From positions 1 to 9,616 of the forward strand of contig JAIRXT010000120.1 of the NCBI GenBank assembly GCA_031268125.1: DNA of 9,616 bases, written 5' to 3'. This document shows positions 1 through 7,128 of the stretch, piece after piece; the stretch's first letter is position 1, and every line of letters begins with the position of its first letter. The position numbers and the translations under genes are program-made. The notes below the pieces were generated by a model. It was not told the origin of the DNA. It did not search any database and was given only the letters and a program-made list of their open reading frames with translations. The stretch is from Treponema sp. GTDB lineage: Bacteria > Spirochaetota > Spirochaetia > Treponematales > Breznakiellaceae.

Positions 1-2810
1 TTGTTGACTTTACAAACCCGGCAAATAACGCATTCCACGTCATAAACCAATGGACCTATGTTGAGAATTCGAACCACCGGCCCGACATTGTTGTTTTTGT
101 GAACGGTTTTCCCCTTGTGGTGGTTGAGCTAAAAACCTGCATGAATGAAGACGTGGGCATTGAAAACGGCTATAATCAGCTTCGCAATTACATGAAGGAA
201 ATTCCCGGCCTGTTTGTGTACAACATGTTTTGTATTATCAGCGATTTAACGGAAACCAGGGCCGGGACTGTTTCATCCGGGTTCAACCGTTTTGCCGCAT
301 GGAAAACTGTGGACGGCAGCTATGAAGAGACCAGGTACGCGCAGTACAATGTTCTTTTTGAAGGAATGTTGAAGCCGGTACGCTTCTTGGATATACTGCA
401 AAATTTTATACTGTTTTCAAACGATACGCCGGAGGACATAAAGATGCTCGCGGGGTATCATCAGTATTTTGCGGTTAAAAAGGCCGTAGAATCAACCGTG
501 CAGGCGGCGCTTTCTGCGGATTCAAGGGCAGCCGCGGCGCCTGCAAAAAATAAACGGAACACCGCAAAATCAAAAGATTATTTGATCGCCGCCGGACCAA
601 TGCCCCGGTACAATGCGGAACCGGGAAAGGCCGGTGTATTCTGGCATACCCAGGGCAGCGGCAAATCTCTTTCTATGGTATTTTATGCCGCGCTGCTGGT
701 CAAAACGATGGACAGCCCCACAATTATCGTGCTTACTGACAGGAACAACCTGGACGATCAGCTCTATGAGCAGTTTTGTGATTGCAGGGATTTTTTACGC
801 CAAACGCCGGAACAGGCAGAAAGCCGGAAAGATCTGCATAATCTCCTGAACGGCCGCAGGGCAAACGGTATTTTCTTTTCGACAATTCAAAAATTTGAAG
901 AGTCCCCGGAGCCCCTGTCGAACCGGAGAAACATCATCGTCATGGCCGACGAAGCCCACCGGAGCCATTACGGATTAACCGAAAGAATAGCCAAGGACGG
1001 TAAAATCATTACCGGTGCTGCCCGCATTATCCGGGACAGTTTGCCCAACGCCGTCTTTATCGGATTTACCGGAACACCGATTTCATTTATTGATAAAAAT
1101 ACCAGGGAAGTATTCGGCGACTATATCGACATTTACGACATGACCCAGTCGGTGGAAGACGGCGCCACAAAACCGGTATATTACGAAAGCCGCGTTATCA
1201 ACCTTGGCTTAAAAGAAGATGTATTGAAAAAGATTGACGAAGCCTATGAATTGCTTGCCCAGGATGCCGGTGAAAAGAATATTGAAAAAAGCAAGAAAGA
1301 ACTTGGCAATATGGAGGCAATACTGGGCGCTCCTGAGACGATCAACAGTCTTTGTAATGATATTATCGAACACTATGAAAAACACCGTGCCGGCCTTTTG
1401 ACGGGCAAGGCAGTGGTGGTATGTTATTCCCGCCCCATCGCCATGAAGGTCTACCGGAAATTCCTTGAATTGCGCCCGGCATGGACGGATAAGGTAAAAG
1501 TAGTGATGACGGCGGGCAACAACGATCCTGAAGAATGGCATTCAATTATCGGGAACAAAATATACAAAAAAGAGCTTGCGAAAAAATTCAAGGATGATGA
1601 CGATCCGATGAAGATTGCCATTGTGGTTGATATGTGGCTGACCGGCTTTGATGTGCCCAGCCTTGCCACCATGTATGTTTTTAAGGCAATGGCCGGCCAC
1701 AATTTGATGCAGGCTATTGCCCGTGTAAACCGGGTTTTCAAAGACAAAGAAGGCGGCCTTGTCGTTGATTATATCGGTATTGCCGGCGCCCTAAAACAGG
1801 CAATGAACAACTATACCGGGCGGGATCGGGAAAACTACGGCGAGATGGATATTGCTAAGACCGCGCTGCCAAGATTCTGTGAAAAATTGAAAATTTGCGG
1901 GGAGTTGTTTCATGGCTTTGTGTATCGTGCATTTATCAACGACAACTCAACCGATGCAGACAGGGCGGAGCTTATCCGGGACGGTATAAATTTTATCTTT
2001 GGGAAAGATGAGGAGACCCAAAAATTGTTTCGCAAAGAGGCGCTGCTGCTGAAGCAGGCCCGTTCCCTCTGCCAAAGCCTGCTTGATAAAGAGCAGCGCT
2101 ATGAGTCTGCGTACTTTGAGGCGATCCGGGCTGCCTTGAATAAATTTACCGGATCCGGGAAACTTTCGTTCCGGGAAATTAACGATCGGATCAATGAGCT
2201 TCTTAAACAAAGCATCAAAAGTGAAGGGGTTATTAATCTTTTTGGGGAAGCCCAGGAGGATTTTTCGCTTTTTTCGCCCAAATATCTTGAGCAAATTGCA
2301 AAGATGAAACAGAAGAATCTTGCGGCGGAGCTGTTAAGAAAATTGATAGCCGAGCAGGTTCACCTTTATCAGCGGAAAGATTTTGTTCAGGCCCAAAAAT
2401 TTTCGGAACGGATGCAGAAGCTGATGAACGCCTACCGTAACGGGCAATTAACAAATGCGGATGTCATTGAAGAACTTAGAAAAATGGCCCAGGATATTTC
2501 CGCCGCCCACCGGGAAGGCAAAGTTCTTGGACTGTCCCCGGAAGAACTGGCTTTTTATCATGCCCTCTCCAGTCCCCTGCGCCGGAAAGATTATTATACC
2601 AACGATCAGCTTAAAGCCATGACCCAGGAATTGACTGAAATTCTGCGGAAAAATCGTACTATTGACTGGAATAGAAAAGACGGCCCCCGGGCGGCAATGA
2701 AAATGCTTGTTAAGCGGCTGCTGAAAAAATACAAATATCCGCCGGAAGGCGAAGAGGAAGCGGTCAATACCGTCATTTCCCAATGTGAGATGTGGGTTGA
2801 TGAAGAATAG
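1..2810 (+). CDS. hsdR: Type I restriction enzyme R subunit HsdR (5'-partial)
   Basis: HsdR cuts and translocates DNA as part of the HsdR/M/S complex, using ATP. The frame is open from base 3 with no stop, so the gene begins upstream; the GTG at 99 is internal. The nuclease motif is complete: Asp of RPDIVVF (84-86), Glu (126-128) and Lys (132-134) of VELK, with D-E spacing of 14 as in EcoR124I, followed by a QLRNY (QxxxY) motif. The SF2 motor follows: Walker A GSGKS at 654-668, DEAH at 948-959, GFTGTP near 1063-1080, then DMWLTGFDVPS and QAIARVNR near 1630-1735. The C-terminus is intact, with the usual KKYKYPP ending. Comparison with EcoR124I suggests about 120 N-terminal residues are missing. 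Base composition is clearly lower in G+C than the downstream genes, consistent with transfer. hsdM and hsdS are not visible and probably lie upstream. No inactivating lesion is seen in the visible part. Confidence 0.96.
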   Translation, partial: VDFTNPANNAFHVINQWTYVENSNHRPDIVVFVNGFPLVVVELKTCMNEDVGIENGYNQLRNYMKEIPGLFVYNMFCIISDLTETRAGTVSSGFNRFAAWKTVDGSYEETRYAQYNVLFEGMLKPVRFLDILQNFILFSNDTPEDIKMLAGYHQYFAVKKAVESTVQAALSADSRAAAAPAKNKRNTAKSKDYLIAAGPMPRYNAEPGKAGVFWHTQGSGKSLSMVFYAALLVKTMDSPTIIVLTDRNNLDDQLYEQFCDCRDFLRQTPEQAESRKDLHNLLNGRRANGIFFSTIQKFEESPEPLSNRRNIIVMADEAHRSHYGLTERIAKDGKIITGAARIIRDSLPNAVFIGFTGTPISFIDKNTREVFGDYIDIYDMTQSVEDGATKPVYYESRVINLGLKEDVLKKIDEAYELLAQDAGEKNIEKSKKELGNMEAILGAPETINSLCNDIIEHYEKHRAGLLTGKAVVVCYSRPIAMKVYRKFLELRPAWTDKVKVVMTAGNNDPEEWHSIIGNKIYKKELAKKFKDDDDPMKIAIVVDMWLTGFDVPSLATMYVFKAMAGHNLMQAIARVNRVFKDKEGGLVVDYIGIAGALKQAMNNYTGRDRENYGEMDIAKTALPRFCEKLKICGELFHGFVYRAFINDNSTDADRAELIRDGINFIFGKDEETQKLFRKEALLLKQARSLCQSLLDKEQRYESAYFEAIRAALNKFTGSGKLSFREINDRINELLKQSIKSEGVINLFGEAQEDFSLFSPKYLEQIAKMKQKNLAAELLRKLIAEQVHLYQRKDFVQAQKFSERMQKLMNAYRNGQLTNADVIEELRKMAQDISAAHREGKVLGLSPEELAFYHALSSPLRRKDYYTNDQLKAMTQELTEILRKNRTIDWNRKDGPRAAMKMLVKRLLKKYKYPPEGEEEAVNTVISQCEMWVDEE

Positions 2811-2813
2811 CCT

Positions 2814-2819
2814 TATACT
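2814..2819 (+). promoter_or_regulatory. Possible -10 element (TATACT) before recO
   Basis: TATACT matches five of six bases of the sigma-70 -10 consensus and sits in the 14-nt gap between hsdR and recO. Transcription from it would begin at or within a few bases of the recO ATG, giving a nearly leaderless mRNA, which would fit the missing ribosome binding site. No recognisable -35 hexamer lies 16-18 nt upstream, so this is a weak candidate. Confidence 0.2.
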
Positions 2820-2824
2820 ACCCT

Positions 2825-3574
2825 ATGCTTCGTTCTTTTAGCTGTGAGGCCCTGGTTTTGAAGACCAGCCCTTCCGGGGAATCCAACCGGGAGGCGTGGT
2901 TTCTCTGCGCCGATCAGGGGATACTGCGGGCCACGGTTTTTGGCGGGCCCAAAAGCCGGCTCCGATCCCATGTGTCGCCGTTCCATTCGGGGACCCTGTG
3001 GGTTTACCGGGACCCGGTTCGGGATTCCTGCAAGGTAAGCGATTTTGATGTCAGGTCCTGGCGGCCGGGCCTGCGGGAACTCTACGAGCGGACAATGGCG
3101 GCGGATGCGGTGGCGGACACGGTACTGGCTTCCCACGGCGGGGGCGGCGGCTGGGACAGGGCTCTGTCCCTGGCCGGCGCCGGCCTGGATGCCCTGGCGG
3201 AGGCCGGAGCGGAGGCCTCCGGCCGTGTTTTCGTCCATTTTTTGTGGAATTGGGCGGCTTTTCTGGGGCTGCGCCCGGATTTGGCCGAGGCGGACCGCCC
3301 CTATACGGGACCTTGTGAAGCCCTTCCCGATGGATTAGTATGGTTTGATCGGCTGGAAGGGGCTTTTACCCGGACCGCGCCGGCCGGATCGGGGAACCGC
3401 TTTTTGCCCCTGGCGCCCGGCGCCCGGCGCTGGCTTTTGGCGGTACAGGACCTGGCCCCGGAGCGGATGCTGCGAATCTCCGCGGACCCGCTGTCCCTTG
3501 CACAGGCCCGGACGGTAGTTACCGCTTTGATGGCGGAAATTATTGGGAGGGAACTGCCCACCTGGAATTTTTAG
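2825..3574 (+). CDS. recO: DNA repair protein RecO
   Basis: RecO helps RecR displace SSB and load RecA onto single-stranded gaps. The 249-residue protein has the family layout. The N-terminal OB-fold begins SFSCEALVLKTSPSGESNR and continues through GGPKSRLRSHVSPF. KVSDFDVRSW then leads into the helical domain (RELYERTMAADAVAD), and the C-terminus ends AEIIGRELPTWNF. The zinc-finger cysteines found in many RecO proteins are absent: the segment after FLGLRPDL has a single Cys. The ATG at 2825 is the only usable start, because an in-frame TGA lies at 2801. No Shine-Dalgarno sequence precedes it. It starts 14 nt after the hsdR stop but differs sharply from hsdR in composition, so the two genes probably have separate origins. 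It heads the run that continues with the phosphorylase and recJ. The family call is firm; the start codon is slightly less so. Confidence 0.9.
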   Translation: MLRSFSCEALVLKTSPSGESNREAWFLCADQGILRATVFGGPKSRLRSHVSPFHSGTLWVYRDPVRDSCKVSDFDVRSWRPGLRELYERTMAADAVADTVLASHGGGGGWDRALSLAGAGLDALAEAGAEASGRVFVHFLWNWAAFLGLRPDLAEADRPYTGPCEALPDGLVWFDRLEGAFTRTAPAGSGNRFLPLAPGARRWLLAVQDLAPERMLRISADPLSLAQARTVVTALMAEIIGRELPTWNF

Positions 3575-3624
3575 CGGTACCGCGGGCCGTCCGGCGGCCG
3601 GAAGCTTTTTCAAACGGAGTAACG

Positions 3625-4959
3625 ATGAGGGCCGTAGATATTATCGTGGCGAAACGGGAAGGCCGGGAGCTTTCCCGGGAAGAAATCTCCTTCCTGATTA
3701 GCGGCTTTGTGGCGGGGAGCATCCCCGATTACCAGGTATCCGCCTGGGCTATGGCGGTCTTCTTTAGGGGCATGAGTCCCGGCGAAACCGCCGCCCTGAC
3801 CGAAGTAATGCTCAATTCCGGGGAACGGATGGATCTTTCGGGTATCGGCGGCCCCCTGGTGGACAAACATTCCACCGGCGGGGTTGGGGACAAAACCAGC
3901 CTGATTCTGGCCCCCCTGGCGGCAAGCCTGGGACTGCGGGACCCGATGATGTCGGGCCGGGCCCTGGGTCATACCGGGGGTACTCTGGATAAACTTGATT
4001 CCATACCCGGTTACCGTACCAGCCTGTCCCCCGCCGAATTCCGGGAGATTGTGGCCCGGGACGGCTTTGCCATGACCGGGCAAACCAAAGATACGGTTCC
4101 CGCGGACCGGCTGCTCTACGCCCTGCGGGACGTAACCGGCACGGTAGAGTCCATCCCCCTTATCACCGCCAGTATCCTGTCCAAAAAAAAGGCCGAAGGG
4201 ACGGAAGCCCTGGTTCTGGATGTAAAATACGGCGCCGGGGCTTTTATGAAGGACCCGGCGGATGCGGAAAAGCTTGCCCGGTCCCTGATCAATACCGGAG
4301 CGGCCCTGGGGCTTAAGATCATCGCCCTGCTTACCAACATGAACCAGCCGCTGGGGAGCATGGTGGGGAATTTTCTTGAAGTTGAAGAATGTTACGCCTG
4401 CCTGGACCCGGCGCTTTACGGGGACGCAGCCCTGGGGCTGTCCGCCGATCTTATGGAGCTGAGCCTGGAGCTGACGGCCCGCATGCTCATGCTGGGGGAT
4501 AAGGCCGGAAGCCCGGAAGAAGGCCGGCGGCTCTGTCTGGAGGCCCTGAAAAGCGGGAGGCCCCGGGAACTTTTCCTAAGGAACATCGAAAGCCAGGGCG
4601 GGGACCGGGGACGCTTCCTTGCCATGCTGGGAAATTACCGGTCCCCCCACCGGTCGGAAATTTTTGCCCGGGAAGACGGCTATATCTTCCGGATAGACGC
4701 ATGGAAGCTGGGGCACGCGGGAATAGGCCTGGGGGTGGGGCGGAACCGCAGCGAGGATCCGGTAAGCCCCCAGGCGGGAGTGCAATTTCACAAAAAGGCG
4801 GGGGCCCCGGTACGCAGGGGGGACCTGTTGATGACGGTTTGGGGGAAAGACCGGGAGGGCCTTAAAGCCGCCGTCCCCCTCATTGAGCAGGCGGTAGAGT
4901 ATTCGGCCGCAAAGCCTCTCCCGGAACAGCTTGTTATGAAAGAGATACGGCATGGATAA
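3625..4959 (+). CDS. deoA: Pyrimidine-nucleoside (thymidine) phosphorylase
   Basis: This enzyme catalyses reversible phosphorolysis of thymidine, and probably uridine and deoxyuridine, to the free base plus (deoxy)ribose-1-phosphate, in the cytoplasm for pyrimidine salvage. The 444-residue protein matches the glycosyltransferase family 3 nucleoside phosphorylases throughout. It has the phosphate-binding KHSTGGVGDK (K81, S83), SGRALGHTGGTLDKLDSIPG, and the base-binding R168, S183 and K187 in ALRDVTGTVESIPLITASI. These positions equal those of Bacillus/Geobacillus Pdp rather than E. coli DeoA numbering, and the N-terminus MRAVDIIVAKREG is also Pdp-like, so broad pyrimidine specificity (symbol pdp) is likely. 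The start is supported by GGAG at 3616-3619, 5 nt before the ATG. Its last 8 nt overlap the start of recJ. An A8 run at 4183-4190 encodes K187-K189. Confidence 0.95.
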   Translation: MRAVDIIVAKREGRELSREEISFLISGFVAGSIPDYQVSAWAMAVFFRGMSPGETAALTEVMLNSGERMDLSGIGGPLVDKHSTGGVGDKTSLILAPLAASLGLRDPMMSGRALGHTGGTLDKLDSIPGYRTSLSPAEFREIVARDGFAMTGQTKDTVPADRLLYALRDVTGTVESIPLITASILSKKKAEGTEALVLDVKYGAGAFMKDPADAEKLARSLINTGAALGLKIIALLTNMNQPLGSMVGNFLEVEECYACLDPALYGDAALGLSADLMELSLELTARMLMLGDKAGSPEEGRRLCLEALKSGRPRELFLRNIESQGGDRGRFLAMLGNYRSPHRSEIFAREDGYIFRIDAWKLGHAGIGLGVGRNRSEDPVSPQAGVQFHKKAGAPVRRGDLLMTVWGKDREGLKAAVPLIEQAVEYSAAKPLPEQLVMKEIRHG

Positions 4960-7093
4960 AACGGCATTGAACTGGGAAAAGCGGGAGATACCCCCGGATT
5001 TGGTTAAAAGCGTGGATGCAAAGTACCACTGCGGCCCCATCACCGCTTCTATTCTGATCCGCCGGGGTTTTTCCGGCGGGGAGGCGATCCGGTACTTTCT
5101 GGAAAGCGATCCGCGGTACCTGCGTAATCCCTTTGAACTTCCCAGCATGGAAGACGCTGTGGAGCGGATCCTCAGCGCCAGGGAAGAAGGGGAGCGCGTC
5201 CTGATCTTTGGGGACCGGGATGTGGACGGTATCACCAGCACCGTGCTGATTCGGGAAACCCTGGCTGCTATGGGGTTGGAACCGTCCTGGCGCCTCCCCC
5301 GGGGGGATGAGCCTTACGGCCTTTCGATGCAGGCGGTGGAGGAGTTTGCCGCCGATTCGGGAACCCTGATCATCACCGTTGACTGCGGCATCTCCAATGT
5401 GGCGGAGATAGCACGGGCCAGCGAACTGGGAGTAGACGTGATCATCACCGACCACCACAACCCCCAGGGCGTCCTGCCTCCGGCCTACGCCGTCATCAAT
5501 CCCAAAGTCGATACGGACCCCGCTTACCCATTCCGGGATCTGGCCGGCTGCGGGGTTGCCTTTAAGCTGGCCTGCGCCCTGCGTTTTGCCCAGCGGAGCA
5601 GCTTCTACGGGCAGGAACTGTGCCTCCTCAACGTCCGGGCGGCCAATGATGCCTGGATCATCGAAATTGTCAAACTGCGGAACCTGGCGGTCATAGGACG
5701 CCTGAGTGAGACCGTGGTCCCCGGCGTGGTCCGCATCACCGACACCCGGCTTCCTGCCTTTCTGGAAGGCCAGCAAATCCTAACCTGGGACCTCCCTTTG
5801 CAGGCCGGTATCCTGGGCAGGATCTTCGGCAAGGGAGTGGAGATTGCGATGCTGGACATTGCCCCGGAGATTGCCAAGGAAATACCCAAAAGCCAGGGGC
5901 AAAGCCTCTTGCGGCTCCGGGAAGAATCCCGCCTGGCCCGGTATTCCGTGGAGGAAATCACCGAGCTGGATGTTTTTCTCAACCTGTTTATTTCCTTTGT
6001 CCGTAAGCGGGAAAAACTTTGGACAACCCAGGATGAGGAGGGGCTCCAACTGGCCGGCCTGGGGACGGTGGCGGATATTATGCCCCTGTTGGACGAAAAC
6101 CGGATCATCGTAAGGGGGGGCATCGAATCGATCAAGACCAGGCCCCGGCCGGGTATTGCGGAACTGTTGTTCAAGCTGGGCCTTGCGGGTTCCCGTTTCG
6201 GCAGCAAGGAACTCTCCTGGCAGCTCTGCCCGGCGATTAACGCCGCGGGGCGGATGGGAAAGCCGGAGATTGCGGCGAATTTGCTGATGGAACCGGACCC
6301 GGTAGTCCGGGACAGGCTGGCGGCTGAACTGATCAGCCTTAACGACGAACGGAAGAAGCTGGGGGAGGAGACCTGGAACATTGCCGAACCGATGGCCCAG
6401 CAAAACCTTGACCGCTTTAACGGCAAACTGGCCCTGGCCTGCGGGGAAAATATCAACCGGGGGGTTACGGGGCTTATGGGCTCCCGGCTGGTCAAGCGTT
6501 TCAACGTTCCGGCCCTGGTGGTGTCCTTTGCCGGGGAAACGGCCACCGGTTCCCTCCGTTCCGTCAAGGGCTACGACCTCCGCCCCCTGCTGGAACAATG
6601 CGCCGATCTGTTCCTGGATTGGGGGGGGCACAACTATGCGGCGGGTTTTAGCATGGATCGGGGAAACTGGGAAGCATTCCTAAAGCGCCTGGAAACCCTG
6701 TCGGGGGCCATAGAATTTACCCCGGAGCAGGGAACGGCCATACTGATCGATGCGGAACTCCCCCCCGCCTACCTAAGCCCGGAAATCATCGACATTGTGG
6801 AAAAGTTTGAGCCCTACGGCGAGGAAAACCGGCCCCTCTCCTTCATGACCCGGAATGCCCGGATATCGGACATTAACCTGATGGGGAAAAACGGCGCCCC
6901 CCACGTAAAACTTACCCTGGACATAGGGAGCTACAAGTGGCCCGCCGTGTACTGGCAGGCTGCGGACAAGATTCCCGGCGAATTTGACCTCCACGATTCG
7001 GTGGATCTGGTGTTCGGCATGACCCGCAACTGGTTCAGCGGCGACGGGAAACCCCAGCTTGTTATCACGGATATGAAGCGGACCGGAGCGTAA
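4952..7093 (+). CDS. recJ: Single-stranded-DNA-specific exonuclease RecJ
   Basis: RecJ degrades single-stranded DNA 5' to 3' in RecF-pathway recombination, mismatch repair and base-excision repair. The 713-residue protein keeps the DHH-phosphatase core: motif I D88-R-D90-V-D92-G, motif II VDCG (D144), motif III DHH (167-169), and GTVAD (371-375). The DHHA1 domain follows with NAAGRMGKPE, NRGVTGLMGSRL and GGHNYAAGFSM (GGH 558-560). A C-terminal OB domain ends QLVITDMKR. E. coli RecJ is 577 residues; most of the excess here is a block between CGVAFK (200-205) and GTVAD, at about 222-350 (see separate entry). Motif I reads DRDVDG rather than the usual D-aromatic-DADG. The ATG lies inside the phosphorylase gene (8-nt overlap) with only a weak GA-rich ribosome binding site, which suggests translational coupling. 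G7 and G8 runs occur at 6114-6120 and 6621-6628; the frame is intact. Confidence 0.95.
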   Translation: MDKTALNWEKREIPPDLVKSVDAKYHCGPITASILIRRGFSGGEAIRYFLESDPRYLRNPFELPSMEDAVERILSAREEGERVLIFGDRDVDGITSTVLIRETLAAMGLEPSWRLPRGDEPYGLSMQAVEEFAADSGTLIITVDCGISNVAEIARASELGVDVIITDHHNPQGVLPPAYAVINPKVDTDPAYPFRDLAGCGVAFKLACALRFAQRSSFYGQELCLLNVRAANDAWIIEIVKLRNLAVIGRLSETVVPGVVRITDTRLPAFLEGQQILTWDLPLQAGILGRIFGKGVEIAMLDIAPEIAKEIPKSQGQSLLRLREESRLARYSVEEITELDVFLNLFISFVRKREKLWTTQDEEGLQLAGLGTVADIMPLLDENRIIVRGGIESIKTRPRPGIAELLFKLGLAGSRFGSKELSWQLCPAINAAGRMGKPEIAANLLMEPDPVVRDRLAAELISLNDERKKLGEETWNIAEPMAQQNLDRFNGKLALACGENINRGVTGLMGSRLVKRFNVPALVVSFAGETATGSLRSVKGYDLRPLLEQCADLFLDWGGHNYAAGFSMDRGNWEAFLKRLETLSGAIEFTPEQGTAILIDAELPPAYLSPEIIDIVEKFEPYGEENRPLSFMTRNARISDINLMGKNGAPHVKLTLDIGSYKWPAVYWQAADKIPGEFDLHDSVDLVFGMTRNWFSGDGKPQLVITDMKRTGA
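5615..6001 (+). other. Inserted domain in RecJ, resembling a DEDDh exonuclease fold without catalytic residues
   Basis: RecJ residues 222-350 have no counterpart in E. coli RecJ, where a linker of about 30 residues joins the same flanking motifs. Read against the DEDDh (DnaQ/PolC-epsilon type) pattern, NDAWIIEIVKLRNLAVIGRL fits the 'eIIEIgavk' strand pair. TETVVPG-like spacing follows as SETVVPG, ITDTRLPAFLEG fits the 'itgIt...fl.g' region, ILTWDLPLQAGIL fits 'lvaHNa.FD..fL', and SVEEITELDVFLNLF fits the terminal 'alxDa.at..lf' helix. In this alignment the four acidic residues and the active-site His become N227, R229, Q284, E334 and A329. The block would therefore be structural or DNA/protein-binding rather than a nuclease. 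The insertion is seen directly; the fold assignment is pattern-based inference. Confidence 0.5.
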
Positions 7094-7117
7094 TTTCTAA
7101 ACGGATCGAAAAACGGC

Positions 7118-7123
7118 AGGAGG
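7118..7123 (+). promoter_or_regulatory. Ribosome binding site AGGAGG fixing the dehydrogenase start
   Basis: A perfect AGGAGG ends 5 nt before the ATG at 7129. It supports that start over the in-frame ATG at 7141, which would be 17 nt away. It is the strongest ribosome binding site in the + strand gene run, so this last gene may be translated more strongly than recO or recJ. Confidence 0.8.
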
Positions 7124-7128
7124 CAGGT

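Noticed and set aside
99..101. GTG as the start of hsdR
   Set aside because: The same frame continues upstream to base 3 with conserved HsdR sequence, including the nuclease Asp at 84-86, so this GTG is internal.
3585..3610. Possible terminator between recO and deoA: GGCCG/CGGCC stem followed by TTTTT
   Set aside because: The stem is only 5 bp and the T-run begins 6 nt after it. At most it would attenuate transcription, so recO and deoA are still treated as one likely unit.
4183..4190. A8 run in deoA as a programmed slippage site
   Set aside because: The frame is intact and encodes the conserved K187 region. No alternative product or stimulatory hairpin was evident.
5605..6567. 320-codon open frame antisense to recJ
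   Set aside because: Ser/Arg-rich mirror of the recJ coding frame, with no family motif and no ribosome binding site seen. Long antisense open frames are expected at this G+C content.
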